Assembly (NCBI GenBank): GCA_041743425.1
Contig: JBGTMS010000165.1
Location: 1 to 32,305 of the forward strand
From: JTS-RE37 sp041743425
GTDB taxonomy: Bacteria; Bacteroidota; Bacteroidia; Flavobacteriales; Flavobacteriaceae
Direction of reading: 5' to 3'
DNA: 32,305 bases
Under the pieces are notes generated by a model, which was not told the origin of the DNA, ran no database searches, and saw nothing but the letters and a program-made list of their open reading frames with translations. This document shows positions 26,186 to 32,305 of this stretch, in pieces (the stretch's first letter is position 1; every line of letters starts with the position of its first letter). The position numbers and the translations under genes are program-made.

Positions 26186-27235
26186 TTATTCAGTAACGGA
26201 TGCCATTCTTTTCTCCGTATTATTAGGCATTATAGAATGAATGAACTCCAATTTTTTAACTACGGTGAGAGGGATGACAAACGGATAGATATCCGGCAGT
26301 CCCATCGAACGATTCAGGCTATTACCTGCTGCAGTAAGGGCAACACTCCATCTGAATATTTTCGCAAAACTGTCTGAGTGGTAAGGATTGGGGCATAATT
26401 CTGGGGTTCCGGAATTTCCGGGTCCCGAAAGACCAATTCCGGAGTAGTGGCCGGTTTCCAAAGTATCCATAAGGTGCAGGTAATGCGCCCAGGTTTCCGC
26501 CCAGTCCTCCCAGGGATGAGAAGTGGCATATTTGCTGATAAAATGCTCAGACCATCCTGCCATTGGCTTATTTGCGTAATAACTTTTGAGCGAGGCGCCA
26601 TAATCTGCACTTTCATCGCCAAAAAGATCTCTGAAAGTGGATATCGTTGAGTTCCCTATACGTTGTGGCCAGTAATAATGCCCGATCTCATGTCGGAAAT
26701 GGCCGATAAGAGTTCGGTAAGGTTCGGACATTTCCTTTCTGAGTTGCTCCCGTTCGACAGAATCAGCTTCGGTTAAAAGAATGGTGACTATTCCGTTGGC
26801 ATGACCGGTAACAGCCCCTTCCGGATTGTCGGTCGTAAGGAAATCAAATGCAAGTCCCCGGGCAGCATCAGCACTTTTGGGCACAAGAGGAAGACCCAGC
26901 AAGATCAATTGATAGACCAGCCTGTGCTTTGCAAATTCCAGTTTTTGCCATTTGTCAAAATTACTGCCTTCCTGAGGATCAGGTACTTTCCTGTTCAGGG
27001 CACAACAGCAACAAAAAGTATCCGAAGGTGAACTCACTACCCAGTTACAAACTTGCAGCTGATAATTCCTGCAATACCGGTTTGCAATAGACAATTCCTC
27101 ACGCTCCGTCTGCATGTCTGTCAGCATGAATTCAAGTTTTCCCGGGTGAAATCCAATAGCATTTCCACAGGTTTCACAGCGCGTATTCTCAAAATATATA
27201 ACCCAACTGCACTGAGGACATCTGAATAACTTCAC
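26186..27235 (-). CDS. Zinc-ribbon putative zinc metallopeptidase (DUF2248-like)
   Basis: 349 aa. An N-terminal zinc ribbon (C6-P-Q-C9 and C20-E-T-C23) is followed by a further cysteine-rich patch ('CCCC' near 75-78, with C55 and C63), suggesting a second zinc site. The catalytic motif is 'HFRHEIGHYYWP' (H182, E183, H186), with acidic residues in 'HPWEDWAETWAHYLH' (~240-254) as likely third ligand. This matches the family annotated as putative zinc-binding metallopeptidases. No signal peptide, so cytoplasmic; function and substrate are unknown. It is 64 nt downstream of the response regulator on the same strand. Confidence 0.85.
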   Translation of the reverse strand: MKLFRCPQCSWVIYFENTRCETCGNAIGFHPGKLEFMLTDMQTEREELSIANRYCRNYQLQVCNWVVSSPSDTFCCCCALNRKVPDPQEGSNFDKWQKLEFAKHRLVYQLILLGLPLVPKSADAARGLAFDFLTTDNPEGAVTGHANGIVTILLTEADSVEREQLRKEMSEPYRTLIGHFRHEIGHYYWPQRIGNSTISTFRDLFGDESADYGASLKSYYANKPMAGWSEHFISKYATSHPWEDWAETWAHYLHLMDTLETGHYSGIGLSGPGNSGTPELCPNPYHSDSFAKIFRWSVALTAAGNSLNRSMGLPDIYPFVIPLTVVKKLEFIHSIMPNNTEKRMASVTE

Positions 27236-27299
27236 AAAAGCTGTATTGATCTATAAGTTTTTAAAAATAATATTCTCATGGTACCTTGCTACGGTCATT

Positions 27300-27746
27300 T
27301 CAGGATCTCCCGGTGCCTGGCCAAATGTGTCGTTCATCTGATTTTTTATCTCTGAAGGAATCAATACTTCTTTTAATAGCGGCCACAAGGGCATGAAAGG
27401 AAGAAGGTTTCTGAAGGTAACGGTCTGCTCCCAATTCAAATAACTGCTCAATCCGCAGCAATTCAAAAGATGTAGAATAAATAATGACCCTTATCTTTGC
27501 GAATTTCTTTTCTTCCCGCAGCTCTTTCAGACATTCCTTCCCATTCATCATTGGCATATTAAGGTCGAGATAAAGAAGGTCCGGTAAGGGTACTGAAGGA
27601 TCCCGAAGATTTCTCAGAAGGTCCGAACAGGAATCAAAAATCAACAATTCTGACGATTCCCCGGATGCACCAAAGGCATCCTGAAACAACTCCTGGTCAT
27701 CCTTATCATCATCGGTCAGGTAAATTCTTCGAATACTGGCTGCCAT
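27300..27746 (-). CDS. Single-domain response regulator (CheY/Rcp1-like)
   Basis: 148 aa: one receiver domain with no output domain. Acidic pocket 'YLTDDDKDD', phospho-acceptor D61 in 'LYLDLNMPMMNG', the Thr in 'IIYSTS' (T92) and the Lys in 'YLQKPSS' (K113). The 'LDLNMPMMNG' signature is typical of Rcp1-like regulators that pair with hybrid or phytochrome-type kinases. No kinase gene lies in the window, so the partner is encoded elsewhere. The ~20 residues after helix 5 are polar and look unstructured. It is followed by the zinc metallopeptidase gene and is divergent from the cytochrome c lipoprotein. Confidence 0.92.
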   Translation of the reverse strand: MAASIRRIYLTDDDKDDQELFQDAFGASGESSELLIFDSCSDLLRNLRDPSVPLPDLLYLDLNMPMMNGKECLKELREEKKFAKIRVIIYSTSFELLRIEQLFELGADRYLQKPSSFHALVAAIKRSIDSFRDKKSDERHIWPGTGRS

Positions 27747-28091
27747 AGGTACGCGAAAATCAATTCAACTAATGGGTTTATTCCGTCCCAAGGGATTCTC
27801 TGAGGGGAGCTAAAAATAAAATAAAAATTGATACAGAAACAGGCTACATCAGGATTGTTTCACAATTTGAAAAAACGGGGGCGCTTAGCTGAAAAGGTAA
27901 TGAAAAAAACAGAATGTCCTGTTATCTATGAAATCCGGAATTCCTCCCGGAATTTGATATTCCTCCCTGACCCCGACCACTGCCATAATGCTGTTGCGGC
28001 GATATCAGACGTTCAATTAGGATGTAAAATTCGATTCCTTTCTCCACGGATTGAAAAATTATTGTTAATATTAATATCCTCAACAGTCAGT
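27747..28091. other. Divergent intergenic region
   Basis: 345 nt between the response regulator and the forward lipoprotein. The lipoprotein frame stays open upstream to 27828, but the translation there is not signal-like and has no family match, so I treat it as chance. A 9-bp direct repeat ATTCCTCCC (27940-27948 and 27959-27967) lies in it. No consensus Bacteroidota promoter was found on either strand. Confidence 0.5.
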
Positions 28092-31000
28092 ATGCGACGG
28101 TTATTCACTCTTTTATTGGTATGCGCCTTCTTCTGGTCCTGCGGCCCCGGAGAGCCCAAAAAATTGGCTTCCGGTGAGGTGAGGGATTCTGTTTTTCAGA
28201 TCCGGCACTCGCAGGAAATGCTCCAGGTATTTCGCAGAAATGAAAACATAGCCCTGATAACACAAAATACAAGGCCGGCGTTTCGCCCCTATCTTCACCC
28301 CATTCTAAGCCCCGGAACGGAAGTTTCACTCACAGAATACAGCCCGGGGCACCACCCTCACCAAACCGGCCTCTACTGGGGAATCACACGAATGAATGGT
28401 ACCGGCGCCGATCAGGAGGAGCTCAGCAAATGGTTTTACGATCCTGATAAACCTGAAGACATCCAAAAAAAAATTGGGCGCGATTATTTTCATAATCCAG
28501 GCCCGGATCACTGGAAAAAAGTGAGTGCGGAAGTACTGAAAAGTGAAGGGCCTGCTGTCTCATGGAAGACGGTATATCACCTGCTGGATGAGGCCGGGAA
28601 GCCCACCTTAAAGGAATCGCAAACCTGGACGTTTTCGGAGCAGGGGGGTAAGTTTTTGCTGAACCTGGAATGGGAGGGGGAAGCCCTGGAGGATATTACA
28701 ATCAATAAATTTGATTATGGCGGATTGTTTCTTCGAATGCCCTGGAAGGAAGGTATTACGGGCGCCGTAGTAAATGCTGCCAGGCAGCAAAATGCGAATG
28801 CTGACGGGCAACGGGCCATGTGGGTAGATGCCGGCATAAAGCTTGATGGTATGGACGAAATGGGGCATATGGCGATATTTGACCATCCCAACAATCAGGG
28901 TTTTCCCCAGCCATGGCGTGTTGACAGCCAGTTGGGCTTTGGCCCGGTGCTGGCGAAATCAGGGGACTTACAGATTAAAAAGGGGGAGGTAAAGCTATTT
29001 CAGCATCAGATTGTCGCCTATTCCGGGGAATTGAATTCACAGGAAATGAATGATCTCTGGGGAACTTATGCCGGTGATGACGGCATGTATAACACTGCTT
29101 CCTTATGGGGCATAGCCCAGCAGGAAGGAAGGGATGCGAAACTTCTTAATCCGCAGGAAGCCGTAGCCGAAATGACCCTGAAAGAAGGATTTAAAGTTAA
29201 TGTATTTGCCTCAGAACCGATGATCACACAACCCATGGCATTTTGCTGGGATGACAGAGGCAGAATGTGGATTGCAGAAAACCGTGATTATGAGTCAAGG
29301 GAAGATGGCTTTGCCAACTCCGGGGATAGTCGGATTCTCATCCTGGAAGACACCGATCATGACGGGGTGACTGATACCAGCAAAGTATTTCTGGATGGAA
29401 TCCCCTTCCCATCCGCCATTGCAGTCGGACATGGCGGCCTGTATCTGGGAGCGCCGCCTAATCTGCTCTTTGTGCCGGATGCGGATCGTGATGACAAAGG
29501 TGATACTGAGGACATAAAGGTATTGCTTACCGGCTGGGGGATACGGGACCGTCATGAGACCATCAACAGTTTTCATTGGGGGCCCGATGGATGGTTGTAT
29601 GGCCTGGAGGGGTTTGCCACGTCCTCTGTCATTCGGAAACCTAAAGGAAAAGGCAGGATTTACAAACACAGGGAAGCCTTTCCGGAAGATCTGCTTGATG
29701 CCGAAGGGGTGGAGATCAACGGGGGTGTATGGCGATACCACCCGCTAAATCATGAATTTGAAGTAGTTGCCCACGGCTTTAGCAATCCCTGGGGGATCGA
29801 CTATGATTCAAAGGGGCAGTTGTTCATCTCTGCCTGCGTGATTCCTCATGTATTTCATATAATGCCCGGTGGTATCTACCACCGGCAGGGGGGCCAACAT
29901 TTCAATCCCTATGTATATGAAGACATCAAAACCATTGTAGATCATCCACACCGCTCCGCCCACGGAGGAGCCAGGATTTATCAGTCAGATGCCTTCCCTG
30001 CGGAAGAACAGGGACGGCTTTTTATGGCAAATATTCATGAACATGCCGTGTTATCTGACCTGCTTACACCTATAGGATCCGGCTTTAAAGCGAGTCACGG
30101 CGACGATTTCCTGCTCGCCAACAATGCACAATGGATCGGGTTTAGTATGGAAATCGGTCCGGAAGGCGGACTTTATGTCCTGGACTGGCATGATGCAGAT
30201 ATTTGCGGAAATGAAGTCGTCAACAAGGAGACAGGTCGTGTCTTTCGTATCATGCCTGAAACGAACAGAGCAAAAAATTGGCCTGGCCGCTTTGACGATC
30301 TGAACGCAATGAGCGATGTAGCCCTGGCAGACTTGCAATTGAGTAAAAGTAACTGGCACGCGGCACGGGCTCGTGTCATTTTGCAGTACAGAGCTTCTGA
30401 AAAAATCCTGGACAGGGAGGCAGTGAGCCGCCTGAAATTACTGATGTCGGAAAACAAAAATGAAGATCTTCGGTTAAGGGCTTTATGGACTTTATGGATC
30501 ACCGGCAATCTCACGCCTGAACAGTTGATCCCGGTGTTGAAAGATAAACAGGAATATCTGCGGGCGTGGGCTGTTCAGTTCCTTACAGAGGACAGGCAAT
30601 CTTCCGGGCAAACGGTCCTGGCACTTACGGATCTGGCGAAAGAGGAACCCTCCGCTGTGGTGAGGAGGTATCTGGCTGGGGCGCTGCAACGACTTGATGC
30701 GAAAGACAGGTGGGCCATGGCTTCCTCTCTCGTCCGGCAAACCAGGGATGCTGAAGATCCAAATATTCCAAATATGTTATGGTTCGGGCTGGAACCTCTG
30801 GTGGTCGGCGAACCTCAAAAAGCGCTACGGTTGGCCAGAGAAAGTAAGATCCCGTCCATTACAGAGAAAATCGCAAGGCGACTTGTGGATGCGGGACAGC
30901 TGGACTTTGTAACGTCTTCAGCGACCGAATCTTCCGAAGTACAGGCTGCATGGTTAAGGGGAATGCTTGCGGGACTTGATGGCAATCCGACCATGAAAGA

Positions 31001-32003
31001 ACCGGAAAGTTGGCCTGCAAGTTACAAACGACTTCAAAGTATTCCGGGACTTGCACCCCTTGCCGAGCAAATTGCCCGACATTTCGGAAATGCACAATCT
31101 GCCGAAAAAATGCTGGCGCTTCTCAAGGGTACTTCCGCTTCAAACAATCAACAGAAGGAGGCTATTCAATCGATGGCACTGCACCAGCGAAAGGAACTTG
31201 AGGCGTTGCTGCCTGACCTTCTGGAAAATACAAATCTGCGTAAGGAAGCCATCCGGGCCATCGCAGCCTATAATAACCGGCAGCTTGCGGAACTTCTGCT
31301 GCTGAAATATCCAAAACTGAAGGAGGAAGAGAAACAGGAAGCCCTGTTGACACTCGCCTCCAGACCCTCTTATGGGGAGTATCTGGCAAAGGGTATTAAA
31401 GAAGGTGGTATTCCGAGAAAAGATATCCCGGCTTATGTGGTATTGCAATTAAGGGCCATCCTGGGCAATGGATTTGTAGAAATATGGGGCCCTATAGATG
31501 GCCCTTCCGCCGATCTTCAGGGGGCTTACGCCAATTACCAGCGCCTGCTTAGCGCAGGGGCACTGTCAAAAGCCGGTTTGGCCAATGGGGCTGATATCTA
31601 CCGCCGCACTTGTTCCGCCTGCCATATGTTGCATGGAGAAGGTGGCATTATTGGTCCGGATCTGACAGGATCTAACCGCACCAATACTGCTTATCTGCTG
31701 AGTAATATATTGAATCCCAGCGGGGACGTACAGGATGACTATAAGTTGGTGGTGATTACAACAAGGGATGGGAGGACATACAGCGGCAACGTTCTTTCCG
31801 AAAACGAAAGGACCCTCAGCCTTCGCATCGTGGGACAGGAGCCTGTTATATTGAGTAAATCGGAAATACAGTCGAGAGATGTCACCTCAAAATCTTTGAT
31901 GCCTGAAGGATTACTACAGAATCTGGAAGATTCCGAAGTGGTAGATTTATTTGCCTATTTAAAGGCTTTGGATGCTCCTGTTGTAAAGCAAGTTTCCAGG
32001 TAA
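28092..32003 (+). CDS. PmoA-like / PVC-type dehydrogenase propeller / HEAT / cytochrome c lipoprotein
   Basis: 1303 aa from the ATG at 28092, chosen because it gives a lipoprotein signal (MRRLFTLLLVCAFFWSC, C17). Residues ~35-330 match the PmoA/DUF6807 family ('PYLHPILSPG', 'SPGHHPHQTGLYWGI'). Residues ~360-725 are the membrane-bound dehydrogenase propeller: 'GFKVNVFASEPMI', the calcium-type loop 'DTDHDGVTD', 'GPDGWLYGLEG' and 'GPEGGLYVLDWHD'. Residues ~740-1110 are HEAT-like repeats. Residues ~1160-1300 are a PVC-type cytochrome c, with the heme motif C1174-S-A-C1177-H1178 and probable distal Met1270 ('KSLMPEGL'). The propeller core parallels that of the copper-ended lipoprotein at 7593-10667. 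It probably oxidises a sugar or polyol outside the cytoplasmic membrane; substrate unknown. Confidence 0.92.
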   Translation: MRRLFTLLLVCAFFWSCGPGEPKKLASGEVRDSVFQIRHSQEMLQVFRRNENIALITQNTRPAFRPYLHPILSPGTEVSLTEYSPGHHPHQTGLYWGITRMNGTGADQEELSKWFYDPDKPEDIQKKIGRDYFHNPGPDHWKKVSAEVLKSEGPAVSWKTVYHLLDEAGKPTLKESQTWTFSEQGGKFLLNLEWEGEALEDITINKFDYGGLFLRMPWKEGITGAVVNAARQQNANADGQRAMWVDAGIKLDGMDEMGHMAIFDHPNNQGFPQPWRVDSQLGFGPVLAKSGDLQIKKGEVKLFQHQIVAYSGELNSQEMNDLWGTYAGDDGMYNTASLWGIAQQEGRDAKLLNPQEAVAEMTLKEGFKVNVFASEPMITQPMAFCWDDRGRMWIAENRDYESREDGFANSGDSRILILEDTDHDGVTDTSKVFLDGIPFPSAIAVGHGGLYLGAPPNLLFVPDADRDDKGDTEDIKVLLTGWGIRDRHETINSFHWGPDGWLYGLEGFATSSVIRKPKGKGRIYKHREAFPEDLLDAEGVEINGGVWRYHPLNHEFEVVAHGFSNPWGIDYDSKGQLFISACVIPHVFHIMPGGIYHRQGGQHFNPYVYEDIKTIVDHPHRSAHGGARIYQSDAFPAEEQGRLFMANIHEHAVLSDLLTPIGSGFKASHGDDFLLANNAQWIGFSMEIGPEGGLYVLDWHDADICGNEVVNKETGRVFRIMPETNRAKNWPGRFDDLNAMSDVALADLQLSKSNWHAARARVILQYRASEKILDREAVSRLKLLMSENKNEDLRLRALWTLWITGNLTPEQLIPVLKDKQEYLRAWAVQFLTEDRQSSGQTVLALTDLAKEEPSAVVRRYLAGALQRLDAKDRWAMASSLVRQTRDAEDPNIPNMLWFGLEPLVVGEPQKALRLARESKIPSITEKIARRLVDAGQLDFVTSSATESSEVQAAWLRGMLAGLDGNPTMKEPESWPASYKRLQSIPGLAPLAEQIARHFGNAQSAEKMLALLKGTSASNNQQKEAIQSMALHQRKELEALLPDLLENTNLRKEAIRAIAAYNNRQLAELLLLKYPKLKEEEKQEALLTLASRPSYGEYLAKGIKEGGIPRKDIPAYVVLQLRAILGNGFVEIWGPIDGPSADLQGAYANYQRLLSAGALSKAGLANGADIYRRTCSACHMLHGEGGIIGPDLTGSNRTNTAYLLSNILNPSGDVQDDYKLVVITTRDGRTYSGNVLSENERTLSLRIVGQEPVILSKSEIQSRDVTSKSLMPEGLLQNLEDSEVVDLFAYLKALDAPVVKQVSR

Positions 32004-32043
32004 ATTCAGTTATACATATAATAATAAAGCACCGGCCGATTCT

Positions 32044-32304
32044 CTAGGATCCGGCAATTACTCCCCTGTGTTGGGTGCGTCGCATATATTTCGGTCCATA
32101 CCAGAGCCAAAACCCGGTGACTGTAAAAATGAACAATCCCAGGCCAGTAATTGTTGTGTAAAGCACCTTTAAGATTTCTCCATTTGTCCGGAAGAGGTCA
32201 TCCAGAATAGCGCCGTCGTGTATATTTTCAACCAGGTCTGAATTTCTTCTTGAAACGGCCAGTACTTCGCCGGTTTTTCCGTCAACCTGCACCCCCCAGT
32301 AATG
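32044..32304 (-). CDS. PepSY-associated transmembrane protein, C-terminal part (cut by window edge)
   Basis: The frame is open to the window edge, so only the last 86 residues are seen. It begins 'HYWGVQVDGKTGEVLAVSRRNSD', a PepSY-type strand, then 'IHDGAILDD' and a single strong membrane helix 'LYTTITGLGLFIFTVTGFWLWYGPK', ending in a short basic tail. This is the end of PepSY-TM proteins, many of which are linked to iron/siderophore reduction or flavin transfer. The internal GTG at 32292 is not a real start. It is convergent with the cytochrome c lipoprotein (40-nt gap). Confidence 0.8.
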   Translation of the reverse strand, partial: HYWGVQVDGKTGEVLAVSRRNSDLVENIHDGAILDDLFRTNGEILKVLYTTITGLGLFIFTVTGFWLWYGPKYMRRTQHRGVIAGS

Positions 32305-32305
32305 G

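Noticed and set aside
27828..28091. 88-codon upstream extension of the cytochrome c lipoprotein
   Set aside because: It would bury the lipoprotein signal inside the protein; the translation looks non-coding and the ATG at 28092 gives a proper signal peptide.

Overview
The window looks like a Bacteroidota chromosome, most likely a marine Flavobacteriia-type heterotroph. The evidence is the AT-rich 5' leaders with few Shine-Dalgarno sites, one promoter of the Bacteroidota TTG-N20-TAnnTTTG type, short Bacteroidota lipoprotein signals, a GH97 enzyme, and many Gfo/Idh/MocA and PVC-type dehydrogenase genes. I see no rRNA, tRNA, CRISPR array, phage or insertion sequence. Genus cannot be read from the sequence.

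Layout. (1) Positions 1-500: the 3' end of a forward beta-propeller gene and its terminator hairpin. (2) Positions 557-10667: seven reverse-strand genes in a row, read from high to low coordinate. They are a large lipoprotein (ThuA / sugar-dehydrogenase-like propeller / HEAT / blue-copper domain), a sugar epimerase-type TIM barrel, a Gfo/Idh oxidoreductase, an SSS sodium/solute symporter, an exported amidohydrolase, a BASS-type transporter and a lipoprotein RidA. Tight spacing in parts (37, 13 and 23 nt) suggests one or two catabolic operons. (3) Positions 10871-14830: a GH97 glycosidase (reverse) divergent from an exported type-B carboxylesterase (forward), with a clear promoter for the latter. 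(4) Positions 14862-19555: mostly housekeeping, with a HAD-IIA phosphatase, a small unknown protein, DNA topoisomerase IB and an M3 metallopeptidase. (5) Positions 19847-23717: two Gfo/Idh oxidoreductases flanking a decayed phytanoyl-CoA dioxygenase-family pseudogene. (6) Positions 23810-27746: an exported lactonase-like propeller, a 2-hydroxyacid dehydrogenase, a zinc-ribbon metallopeptidase and a single-domain response regulator. (7) Positions 28092-32305: a 1303-aa lipoprotein (PmoA-like / dehydrogenase propeller / HEAT / cytochrome c) and the edge of a PepSY-type membrane protein.

How it may fit together (inference). GH97 and the esterase would release sugars or acyl groups in the periplasm. 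The two large lipoproteins would oxidise sugars or polyols there, and the lactonase-like protein could open lactone products. The SSS and BASS transporters would import products, and cytoplasmic Gfo/Idh, epimerase and 2-hydroxyacid dehydrogenase enzymes would process them. The substrate is not determinable; ThuA plus Gfo/Idh plus a TIM-barrel epimerase resembles known 3-keto-glycoside pathways. The most unusual points are the two dehydrogenase lipoproteins built on the same core but ending in different electron carriers (type-1 copper versus heme c), the multiply broken PhyH gene, and enzyme family members that lack canonical active-site residues.
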